The notes under the pieces were generated by a model. It saw nothing but the letters and a program-made list of their open reading frames with translations, did not search any database and had not been told where the DNA came from. Source: Castellaniella sp034675905 (GTDB lineage Bacteria > Pseudomonadota > Gammaproteobacteria > Burkholderiales > Burkholderiaceae_B). Taken from it: a stretch of DNA of 64,000 bases. The translations under genes and the position numbers were made by a program. Positions 35,829 through 44,205 of this stretch are shown here, piece after piece. The DNA lies in contig NZ_JAUCCV010000002.1 in assembly GCF_034675905.1 (NCBI RefSeq), positions 434,001 through 498,000 on the forward strand. The letters are read 5' to 3'. How positions within the stretch are numbered: the stretch's first letter is position 1; each line of letters starts with the position of its first letter.

Positions 35829-36452
35829 ATGAACGCACTGGAACTTCTCACACACAGCCCGGTCATGCCGGTGATCGTCATTCAGGACACGGAATCAGCG
35901 GTGGCGCTGGCCCAGGCACTGGTGGCCGGCGGTATCCGGTCCCTGGAAATCACGCTGCGCTCGCCCGCGGCCCTGGACGCCATCCGCGCCATTCGGGATC
36001 AGGTTCCCGATGCGCTGGTGGGTGTGGGGACCGTCCGTACGCCCCGGCAGCTGGACGATGCCTTACAAGCAGGTGCGAGCTTCGGCGTCAGCCCCGGGCT
36101 GACCAGCACATTGGCCCAAGCAGCCCGGTCAGCCGGCATTCCCTTTCTGCCCGGCGTAGCCACCGCATCCGAGGCCATGCAGGCCGCCGAATGGGGCTTT
36201 ACCGTGCAGAAACTGTTTCCCGCAGAAGCCGTTGGCGGCGCCGCCCTGCTGAAATCCTGGCACGGCCCCCTGCCCGAGCTGATGTTCTGCCCCACGGGCG
36301 GCATCCATGCGGGCAACGCCGCCAGCTACCTGACCCTGCCCAATGTGGGCTGCGTAGGCGGTTCCTGGCTGACGCCCGCGCAGGCGGTAGCGAATCAGGA
36401 ATGGGACGCCATCACGCAGCTGGCCCGGCAGGCGTGCGCCTTGGTCAGCTGA
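35829..36452 (+). CDS. eda: KDPG aldolase Eda
   Basis: A 207-residue class I aldolase that splits 2-keto-3-deoxy-6-phosphogluconate into pyruvate and glyceraldehyde-3-phosphate, the last step of the Entner-Doudoroff route. The Schiff-base lysine is in FTVQKLFPAEAVGG, the general-base Glu in RSLEITLRS, and phosphate is bound by CPTGGIHAGN and VGGSWL. All key residues are present and the length is normal. It is convergent with kdgK, 50 bases apart, and has a HexR-type box upstream. Confidence 0.95.
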   Translation: MNALELLTHSPVMPVIVIQDTESAVALAQALVAGGIRSLEITLRSPAALDAIRAIRDQVPDALVGVGTVRTPRQLDDALQAGASFGVSPGLTSTLAQAARSAGIPFLPGVATASEAMQAAEWGFTVQKLFPAEAVGGAALLKSWHGPLPELMFCPTGGIHAGNAASYLTLPNVGCVGGSWLTPAQAVANQEWDAITQLARQACALVS

Positions 36453-36502
36453 GCACAAGCCGGCGGCAATCGGTCCTCGGCAGATGCACCAGACATTCCG
36501 CC

Positions 36503-37447
36503 TTACACACCCGCCGCGACGAGTTCCGCCCGCATCGGCAAACCTTCGGTATCCCCGCTGACCTGCACGGCCCGCGCGCCGATCCAGGCGCCGCGAGCCA
36601 CGGCGCGGTCCAGCGGCAGGCCTTCCAACAGGCCGCTGATGACCCCTACGGCAAAGCCGTCGCCCGCCCCCACCGTATCCACGATCCGGGCTACCGGGCT
36701 GGCAGGCACACGCCCCCGATTCCGCCCATCATCGAAATATGCGCCTTCGGCGCCCAGTTTGACGACGACTACCTGGGCGCCCTGGCCGAGGTAAAAACGG
36801 GCAATGTCTTCCGGGCTCTGACAACCGGTCAACAAACGGCCCTCCTCGATCCCCGGCAGCACCCAATCCGCCAGAGCCGCCAGCGCATTGATACCGGCCC
36901 GCATGGCTTCGGTGGAGGCCCACAGCGTAGGTCGCAGATTCGGATCGAAGGACACGGTACGACCAGCGCCGCGCATCCAGGTCATGGCCTGCCGGGACAA
37001 GGCGAAACTGGCAGCGGACACCCCGGCGAATACACCCGTGGCATGCAGATGGCGCGCCGACACCAGCCAGGGCTGATCAATGTCTTCCGGCCCCATGGCG
37101 CTGGCGGCCGAACCCGCCCGGTGATATTCGATCGGCGGATCGCTGCCGTCCGTCACCTGGCCTTTGAACATCATGCCAGTGCGTGCGCCGGGTACCAATG
37201 CCGCCTGGGAACAGTCCACGCCTTCGCGGCGGATGCTGTCGAGCAGATAGCGCCCCATGGAATCCTGTCCCAACCGGCTAGCCCAGGCCACTTGCAAGCC
37301 CAGGCGGGCCAAGCCGATGGCCACATTGGTCTCGGCCCCCGCCGTGCGCTTGTGAAAGCTCTCGACGGTTTCCAAGGGCCCAGGCTGAGCCGCCACCAAC
37401 AACAGCATCGCCTCACCAAAGGTGACGACGTCAAACGGACCGCTCAT
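36503..37447 (-). CDS. kdgK: 2-keto-3-deoxygluconate kinase-like PfkB kinase
   Basis: A 314-residue PfkB-family kinase. The N-terminal FDVVTFGEAMLLLVA, the sugar-binding GAETNVAIGLARLG, and the C-terminal DTVGAGDGFAVGVI with the catalytic Asp match KDG kinases. It would phosphorylate 2-keto-3-deoxygluconate to KDPG, feeding the Eda step. No enzyme that makes free KDG (gluconate or uronate dehydratases) is in the window, so either it is supplied elsewhere or the substrate differs. The ATG at 37447 has AGGGAGA upstream; longer starts run into the hexR promoter region. It is divergent from hexR. Confidence 0.85.
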   Translation of the reverse strand: MSGPFDVVTFGEAMLLLVAAQPGPLETVESFHKRTAGAETNVAIGLARLGLQVAWASRLGQDSMGRYLLDSIRREGVDCSQAALVPGARTGMMFKGQVTDGSDPPIEYHRAGSAASAMGPEDIDQPWLVSARHLHATGVFAGVSAASFALSRQAMTWMRGAGRTVSFDPNLRPTLWASTEAMRAGINALAALADWVLPGIEEGRLLTGCQSPEDIARFYLGQGAQVVVVKLGAEGAYFDDGRNRGRVPASPVARIVDTVGAGDGFAVGVISGLLEGLPLDRAVARGAWIGARAVQVSGDTEGLPMRAELVAAGV

Positions 37448-37548
37448 CCCATGTCTCCCTGTCATGTCATAGGATCGAATTATAGTGAAACCGCGGCGCC
37501 TCTGATCGTCATCCATCGACCCCACGCGGCCTTTATACTAAGCCACTC

Positions 37549-38394
37549 ATGAGCACCCCCATTCTGCCCGAACTGCGCAACCGCCTGCCTCATCTCAGCA
37601 AGGCCGCCGCCCGCGTCGCCCGCCTGATCATCGCCCGGCCGGGCGATGCCGCACGCATGTCCATCGGCGATATCGCCCAGACGGCCGAGGTCAGCGAACC
37701 CACCGTGATCCGCTTGTGCCGGACCCTGGGCTACGCCGGCTGGCCGGCCTTCAAGGTTCAGCTGGCGGCCAGCCAGATCCACGGAGTGCCTTATGTGCAT
37801 TCCGCCCTGACGCCCGGCGACGGCATCCCGGCCCTGACAGGCAAGGTGTTCGATAACGCCGTATCGGCCCTGCTGCGCATCCGCGACGGCCTGGACCCGG
37901 GACAGGTGGAATCCGCCATCAAACGGCTGGCGACGGCTCGCCGCATCGAGTTCTACGGCATCGGTAATTCAGGCATCGTCGCCACCGACGCGCAACATAA
38001 ATTCTTTCGCTTCGACCTGGCGGTCGTAGCCTACGCCGATAGTCATACCCAAAGCATGGCGGCCTCGCTGCTGGGGCCGCGCGACGCCCTGGTAGCGATC
38101 TCGCATTCCGGCCGTTCGCGCGAATTGCTGGACGCCGTCACCCTGGCGCATGACAACGGCTGCCCGATCATCGCCATCACGGCATCGGGTTCGCCGCTGG
38201 CGGACCTGGCCACCATCCTGCTGCGGGCCGACACCCAGGAAGACACCGAACTCTACAGCCCGATGATCTCGCGCCTGGCGCACCTGACCATCATCGATGT
38301 GCTGGCGCTGGGGGTCGCCCTGCACCGCGGCGATCAGGCCAGCCAGGTGCTGGCCAAGACCAAGCAAAGCCTGAAGAACAAACGACAGTCCTGA
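37549..38394 (+). CDS. hexR: HexR, RpiR-family regulator of glucose metabolism
   Basis: A 281-residue regulator. Residues 1 to about 77 are an RpiR helix-turn-helix domain (IGDIAQTAEVSEPTVIRLCRTLGY); about 110-250 is a SIS sugar-phosphate domain (GIGNSGIVATDAQHKF, ISHSGRSRELLD). HexR represses zwf, edd, eda and glucose uptake genes and is released by KDPG. The five HexR-type boxes before gtsA, zwf, edd and eda are its likely targets; none is seen before hexR itself. A TATACT at 37534-37539 is so close to the ATG that the transcript may have almost no leader. Its stop codon overlaps the mfd start (TGATG). Confidence 0.92.
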   Translation: MSTPILPELRNRLPHLSKAAARVARLIIARPGDAARMSIGDIAQTAEVSEPTVIRLCRTLGYAGWPAFKVQLAASQIHGVPYVHSALTPGDGIPALTGKVFDNAVSALLRIRDGLDPGQVESAIKRLATARRIEFYGIGNSGIVATDAQHKFFRFDLAVVAYADSHTQSMAASLLGPRDALVAISHSGRSRELLDAVTLAHDNGCPIIAITASGSPLADLATILLRADTQEDTELYSPMISRLAHLTIIDVLALGVALHRGDQASQVLAKTKQSLKNKRQS

Positions 38395-41300
38395 TGCAAG
38401 ACCTCTCCACCCGATCCGTTTCTCCGGCCCTGCCCACGCTGGCCGCCACCCTGGCCGCGCTGAAGCCCGGCCAGCGCTACGCGCAACCCCGCCCGCCCGG
38501 ATCCGGCGATGCCCTGTGGCTGGCCGCGCTGGCCCGGCAGGCTCGGCATCCGCTGACCGCATTCTGCGCCGACCCTCTGGCCGCCCAGCGTCTGGCCGAG
38601 GAGATCTCCCTGTTCGATCCGGACCTGCGGGTGCGGTTCATGCCGGACTGGGAAACCCTGCCCTACGACAGTTTTTCACCCCACCAGGATCTGATTTCCG
38701 AGCGCTTGCGCACCCTGCATGCCCTGGGACAGGGCGTCGTGGACGTGCTGGTCGTTCCGGTCACGACCGCCCTGGTACGCCTGGCGCCGCCGGAATTCCT
38801 GGCGGCCTATACCTTTCAGTTTCGCCAGGATGATGCGCTGGACGAAGAACGGCTGCGGGCGCAGCTGACCTTGGCCAACTACAGCCATGTCACACAGGTC
38901 AGCGCCCCCGGCGAATTCTGCATCCGGGGCGGCCTGATCGACCTGTTCCCCATGGGTTCGGCCCTGCCTTACCGGATCGATCTGTTCGACCACGAGATCG
39001 AATCAATCCGCAGCTTTGACATCGACACCCAGCGCAGCCTGTACCCGGTACGCGAAATCGAGTTGCTGCCTGGCCGCGAATTTCCGATGGACGAGGCCGC
39101 CCGCAATCATTTCCGGGCGCGTTTTCGCGAACTATTCGAAGGCGATCCGTCCCGCGCACTGCCCTACAAGGATATCGGCAACGGCATCGCCTTTGCCGGG
39201 ATCGAATACTACCTGCCGCTGTTCTTCGAGCACACCGCCACCCTGTTCGATTACCTGCCGGCCGACACCCTGGCCGTCACGCTGGGCGACGCCTCCGCCG
39301 CCATCGGCCGCTTCACCCAGGATGCGCACAACCGCTGGCAATTCCTGAAATCCGACCCTGAACGGCCCGTCCTGCCGCTGGATGCCCTGTTCCTGGATGA
39401 CGAGGGCTTTCATGCCCGGTTACGTGATCTGGCCCGCCTGGCCCTGGTGCATGATCAAGCCCATCCGGATTTCGCCGCCTGCCCGGACGTCGCCATCAAC
39501 CGCCGGGCCGACGATCCCTCTGGCCAGCCTGCGTCGTCATCTGGACACCAGCCCGCTGCGCACCGCAATCTGCGTGGATTCCGCCGGCCGCCGCGAAACC
39601 ATCACCGAACTGCTGGGCGACTACCGGATCAAGCCCGATGCCGCCTTCGACACCTGGCAGGACTACCTGGACAGCGACGCCCGCTTCGCGCTGATCGTGG
39701 CGCCGCTGACCGGCGGCTTCCTAGCGCCCCCGGCCGGCCTGGCCATCCTGACCGAAAACGATCTGTATCCGGCCCAGGCCGCGCGCCCCGCCCGCAGCCG
39801 CCGGCGGCGGTTCGAGCAGCACAGCGACATCGATGCCATGGTGCGCGATCTGGCTGAACTGCACGTGGGCGACCCGGTGGTGCATGTGCAGCACGGCATC
39901 GGCCGCTACCGGGGCCTGGTCAGCATGGACCTGGGCGACGGCCCGATCGAACTGCTGCACCTGGAATACGCCCGCGAGGCCACTTTATATGTGCCGGTAT
40001 CGCAACTGCACCTGATCGCCCGCTACAGCGGCGCGGACCCGGACCAGGCCCCGCTGCATCCTCTGGGATCAGGGCAATGGGAAAAAGCCCGCCGCAAAGC
40101 TGCCCGCCTGGCCCGCGACACGGCCGCCGAACTGTTGGCCCTGTATGCCAAGCGCGCTGCCCGCGACGGCCTGCACTTCCAATTTCCCGCCCGCGATTAC
40201 CAGGCCTTCGCGGAAGGCTTCGGCTTCGAGGAGACCCCCGACCAGGCCGCCGCCATCACGGCGGTGATCCAGGACATGACGTCCGGACGCCCCATGGACC
40301 GGCTGGTCTGCGGCGATGTGGGTTTCGGCAAGACCGAAGTCGCCCTGCGGGCGGCCTTCCTGGCCGCCATGAACGGGCGCCAGGTCGCGCTGCTGTGCCC
40401 CACGACGCTGCTGGCCGAGCAGCACGCGCAGAATTTCGCCACCCGCTTCGCCGACTGGCCGATCCGCATCGCTGAACTCTCACGCTTTCGCACCGGCAAG
40501 GAAACCGCCAAGGCCATCGAAGGACTGGCCGACGGGTCGGTGGACATCGTCATCGGCACCCACAAGATCCTGTCCAAGGACATCCGCTACAAACAGCTGG
40601 GCCTGGTCATCATCGACGAGGAACACCGTTTCGGCGTACGCCAGAAAGAAGCCCTGAAAGCCTTGCGCGCCGAAGTCGACGTGCTGACCCTGACCGCCAC
40701 GCCGATCCCCCGCACGCTGGGCATGTCGCTGGAAGGCATCCGCGATTTTTCCGTCATCGCCACTGCGCCGCAGAAACGCCTGGCCATCAAGACTTTCGTG
40801 CGCCGCGAAGACGGCAGCACCATCCGCGAAGCCATCCTGCGCGAACTGAAGCGCGGCGGGCAGGTGTACTTCCTGCACAACGAAGTGGAAACCATCGGCA
40901 ATCGCCGGGCGCGCCTGGAAGAACTGGTGCCCGAAGCCCGCATCGCCGTCGCGCACGGCCAGATGGGCGAGCGCGAACTGGAAGAAGTCATGAAAGGCTT
41001 CTACCAGCAGCGCAGCAACGTCCTGCTGTGCACCACCATCATCGAAACCGGCATCGATATTCCTTCGGCCAATACCATCATCATCCATCGCGCCGATAAA
41101 CTGGGCCTGGCCCAATTGCACCAGCTGCGTGGCCGGGTGGGCCGGTCCCACCATCAGGCCTATGCCTATCTGCTGACCCCCGGCGAAGACGCCATCACCA
41201 GCAACGCCAAAAAACGCCTGGAAGCCATCCAGTCCATGGAGGAACTGGGCGCCGGGTTCTTCCTGGCCATGCACGATCTGGAAATCCGCGGCAGCGGCGA

Positions 41301-41874
41301 AGTGCTGGGCGAATCGCAGTCCGGCAACATCCAGGAAATCGGCTACACCCTGTACAACGACATGCTGGCCGAAGCCGTGCGCGCGTTGAAATCCGGCGAA
41401 GAGCCGGATCTGGACAGCCCCTTTGGCATGCAGTGCGAAATCAATCTGCACGCCCCCGCCCTGCTGCCCTCGGACTACTGCGCCGATGTGCAGGCCCGTC
41501 TGGGGCTCTACAAGCGACTGGCGCACGCCGCCGATGCCGATGCCCTGACGCTGATCCAGGAAGAGCTGATCGACCGCTACGGCAAGCTGCCCGAAGCGGG
41601 CCAGACACTGCTGTCCCTGCACCGCCTGCGCCTGCTGGCCCAATCCCTGGGCGTCATCAAGGTCGATGCCGGGGAATCCCAGGCCTCCATCCAGTTTTCC
41701 GCCCAACCCAAGGTCGAGCCGCTGCGTGTGATCGAACTGGTCCAGCAAGACCGGCAGGTACGCCTGAACGGCCCGGACCGGCTGAAGATCAGCTTCGGCG
41801 GCGCAGTGGATGTGCCCGGCCGGGTGCAGAAACTGCGCGGCCTGCTGCAACGTCTGGGCGGCGCGGCGGCGTAA
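38394..41874 (+). pseudogene. mfd: Transcription-repair coupling factor Mfd, one frameshift
   Basis: Mfd removes stalled RNA polymerase at DNA damage and recruits UvrA. The reading frame from the ATG at 38394 codes the UvrB-like N-terminal part (DWETLPYDSFSPHQD, GEFCIRGGLIDLFPMGS) up to about residue 374, then is lost near 39516-39519, where CCCT stands in place of CCT. The remainder is intact in the +1 frame to 41874: RNA polymerase-binding domain (HVQHGIGRYRGL), Walker A GDVGFGKTEVALRAAF, DEEHRFGVRQKEAL, and TRG motif region GRVGRSHHQAYAY. With one base removed the product would be 1159 residues, normal for Mfd. It is either a real mutation or an error in the sequence. The start overlaps the hexR stop by one base. 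Confidence 0.9.
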
Positions 41875-41951
41875 ACGGCTGAACAACAGCCAACGACAAG
41901 GTCACCTCCCATGCCGGGTCTCAACGTTAAGGCGCCAGTTCAATTAAACCT

Positions 41952-41981
41952 GTCTTACGAAGTATATATACTTCGTAAGAC
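41952..41981. promoter_or_regulatory. 30-bp perfect palindrome before abiEi (distal)
   Basis: A perfect 30-bp palindrome centred between 41966 and 41967 with core GAAGTATATATACTTC. The arms beyond the core read GTCTTAC and GTAAGAC. It lies 207 bases before the predicted antitoxin start and 77 bases after the mfd stop. The same 16-bp core recurs at 42126-42141. Likely an operator for the AbiEi antitoxin, which in studied systems binds inverted repeats in its own promoter. Confidence 0.65.
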
Positions 41982-42119
41982 GCGTACGTATTTCTGCAAA
42001 ATACCACTCTGTCGGCTTCCAACCATCATCTAGCTTGACGGCCTTCCTCTATGCAGAGCAAGCAATCCTCGACCAAAGGCCCTGCTTTTCTAGCTAGTGC
42101 GCTTACTAAAAACAAAATA

Positions 42120-42147
42120 TACTGTGAAGTATATATACTTCACAGTA
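42120..42147. promoter_or_regulatory. 28-bp perfect palindrome before abiEi (proximal)
   Basis: A perfect 28-bp palindrome centred between 42133 and 42134 with the same core GAAGTATATATACTTC and outer arms TACTGT/ACAGTA. It ends 11 bases before the predicted ATG. The core contains -10-like TATA sequences and a TATACT stands at 42118-42123, so a repressor bound here would block the promoter. Centre-to-centre distance to the distal copy is 167 bp, close to 16 helical turns. Confidence 0.65.
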
Positions 42148-42158
42148 CGATCAATACA

Positions 42159-43046
42159 ATGGCCAACCAATCACGGATCCAGATTGCCAAACCGGACATC
42201 GTCCGCTGCCTAGACGGACAGCCTGCGCCCGTCTTCAAATTAAGTGATCTCAAGCGAATTCTGTCTGAGCAACGACAGGGGTGGCGCCTGGCTCAACGCA
42301 CCACGACACAGGACTTCATAGACTTCCTGGAACAGCACGGAAAACTCACAACGTTCCACTTTCCTTTCCCCCATCGCGAAGAAACACGGTTTGTCTGGGG
42401 TTCCGTCCCCTTGCTCGAAGTCCTGTCGACACTCAAACCCCGCTGCTATTACAGCCATTACACAGCGATGCGCATGCATGGCCTAACCGAGCAGATTCCC
42501 AAGACGATCTATCTGAACCACGAACAACACCTCAAGAGCCAGTCCACAGGCGGCCTGGCCCAGGAACGAATCGACGCCGCCTTCAGACGCAAGGCACGTG
42601 AATCCAATAACGTCATCGACTTCAGAGGGGCCAGGATTTACCTGATCAATGGAAAGAACACGGCTGAACTTGGCGTGACCTCCGAATCCGTGACATATGA
42701 CAGCGATACATCGGTTACGGTCCGCCTGACCAGCCTGGAACGCACACTGATCGACATCGCCGTACGCCCAGCCTACGCAGGCGGAATTTTCGAGGTGATG
42801 AAGGCTTTTCGACTTGCCAAAGAACACGCATCGGTCAATGCCCTGGCCGCTATGCTGCAAACAATAGACCACACCTATCCCTACCACCAGGTGATCGGGT
42901 TCTATCTAGAACGCGCCGGCTACCGGTCCAGCCAGCTAGACCTGATCAAGCGGTTTCCAATGCGCTACGACTTCTACCTGGCACACGGAATGAAAGACAT
43001 GCACTACATCGACAGCTGGCGCCTATATATCCCAAAGGGGCTTTAG
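42159..43046 (+). CDS. AbiEi-type antitoxin / transcriptional regulator
   Basis: A 295-residue protein of the AbiEi family (type IV abortive-infection antitoxins). The N-terminal third carries a winged-helix-like segment (FKLSDLKRILSEQRQGWRLAQ); the middle has YYSHYTAMRMHGLTEQIPKTIYL, the typical AbiEi pattern, and VRLTSLERTLIDIAVRPAYAGG near residue 200. It would repress its own promoter through the two palindromes upstream and counter the toxin encoded opposite. I chose the ATG at 42159; a start at 42051 would translate through the proximal palindrome. No ribosome binding site is visible, so the message may be leaderless. Base composition is lower in GC than the flanks. Confidence 0.8.
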   Translation: MANQSRIQIAKPDIVRCLDGQPAPVFKLSDLKRILSEQRQGWRLAQRTTTQDFIDFLEQHGKLTTFHFPFPHREETRFVWGSVPLLEVLSTLKPRCYYSHYTAMRMHGLTEQIPKTIYLNHEQHLKSQSTGGLAQERIDAAFRRKARESNNVIDFRGARIYLINGKNTAELGVTSESVTYDSDTSVTVRLTSLERTLIDIAVRPAYAGGIFEVMKAFRLAKEHASVNALAAMLQTIDHTYPYHQVIGFYLERAGYRSSQLDLIKRFPMRYDFYLAHGMKDMHYIDSWRLYIPKGL

Positions 43047-43916
43047 CCGCCCAACCAGGTCGAGCGTGAAGTCGAAATAGGTATCGAACGCCTCAAGGAC
43101 GATATCTGGACTCATGGTCGCCTGCACGGCGGCGAAATCTGCACGATGGAACTCACGGTAGTGCTGAATACGACCAATCAACGACAGCGGAACCCGTTTG
43201 CGGTCAAACATTTCCGCGATCATTTCTTGATGCCTGTCAGTGATGAGATCCAGGCCCAATATCGTGACCAGATAGTAGATATCTACAAAATCACGAGCAC
43301 GAGCACCCCCTGGGCGCGCCCTACGGATGATGGGGCTGTATTCCGGCATCTGCTGACAGATTGCCCTCAGCTTCTCACAGACAATCATATCGGGGGAATA
43401 CACATAGATGATGTACCCCTCGAATTCCACGCTCTGCTTATGATCGACATATTCATGCCGACTGACATCAATCAGGAACTTCTTGCCCCTACCAAGATTG
43501 AGTGCATACTTGCGCAACGCGTCAACGTTCGGGCTATGCTCCTGATAGAGCGCCTCGCTGATCAGCTTGAACTCAATGCCATAGCCTCCCCAGAAACCGG
43601 CCATATCCTCGCTTAGATGCCCCGGCTTTTCGAGCATTCTCAGATCGAAGACTCGATACCCGTCCATACGGAAAGTCCGGACCAAGGCTCGATCCATGAG
43701 CCGACACAGCGCATCGGCGCCTCCGGGAAAATCGCCCGGCATTGAGAAATCAATATCGACCGACGCCCGCGCGGTGATCTGATGGATGAGATCAACGGCA
43801 TTACCGCCCTTGAGGACCAAATTCTCGAACAGCAAGTCGTCAGACAGAACGGCCTTGACGACGGTCCGTTTGATCCGATCGATGGACAGCACAGGGGGTG
43901 AGCCTCTATTGCTCAT
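43023..43916 (-). CDS. AbiEii-type nucleotidyltransferase toxin
   Basis: A 297-residue protein of the AbiEii/AbiGii toxin family. The nucleotidyltransferase motif is LKGGNAVDL followed by VDIDFSM, giving the GG and DxD catalytic elements; GYGIEFKLI and SPDMIVCEKLRAICQQ follow, then RARDFVDIYYL, where the conserved acidic and Lys residues of the family lie. Known members transfer nucleotides to targets such as tRNA and stop growth. The gene is convergent with the antitoxin and overlaps it by 24 bases, unlike the usual same-strand abiEi-abiEii operon. Its own upstream region lacks the palindrome found before the antitoxin. Confidence 0.82.
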   Translation of the reverse strand: MSNRGSPPVLSIDRIKRTVVKAVLSDDLLFENLVLKGGNAVDLIHQITARASVDIDFSMPGDFPGGADALCRLMDRALVRTFRMDGYRVFDLRMLEKPGHLSEDMAGFWGGYGIEFKLISEALYQEHSPNVDALRKYALNLGRGKKFLIDVSRHEYVDHKQSVEFEGYIIYVYSPDMIVCEKLRAICQQMPEYSPIIRRARPGGARARDFVDIYYLVTILGLDLITDRHQEMIAEMFDRKRVPLSLIGRIQHYREFHRADFAAVQATMSPDIVLEAFDTYFDFTLDLVGRLKPLWDI

Positions 43917-44160
43917 GGGCTACGCACTCTTCCGAAAGCATCCACGCCTCAACCGCCGGATCCCTCGGCTCTCGCAATGCGCAATGGCCCGCAGAGAGCT
44001 GGGAACCAGTCCAGAAGGTTGTAGGACTAGGATAACAGAGGATAGATTGTCAGGACTATGCCGGACGATCCGGCGGCACACTATGTGCAACTCAATCCGT
44101 CTGCACCATTTCTCCACCACTTGTATTGAGAACAATTCTTGTTTAGAATTCATACCCTAA

Positions 44161-44181
44161 TTGAGAATGATTTTCATGACA
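44161..44181. promoter_or_regulatory. Fur box before the siderophore receptor
   Basis: GAGAATGATTTTCATGACA at 44163-44181 agrees with the Fur consensus GATAATGATAATCATTATC at about 13 of 19 positions; overlapping TTATCATT continues the pattern downstream. It lies 25 bases before the GTG start. A weaker palindrome GAGAACAATTCTTG stands about 30 bases further upstream. Iron-replete Fur would shut off the receptor, Sel1 and piuC genes. Confidence 0.7.
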
Positions 44182-44205
44182 TTTATCATTTGAAGGAGAA
44201 TTTGC

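Noticed and set aside
37480..37548. A HexR box between kdgK and hexR
   Set aside because: TATAGTGAAA and TTATACTAAG lack the TACA half-site and do not form the 15-bp dyad seen at the other five places.
39505..39530. Programmed +1 frameshift in mfd
   Set aside because: CCCT can slip, but there is no stop codon at the site, no stimulatory structure was noticed, and Mfd is not known to use recoding.
41877..41891. GGCTG-AACAA-CAGCC hairpin after mfd as a terminator
   Set aside because: The stem is only 5 bp and no T-run follows.
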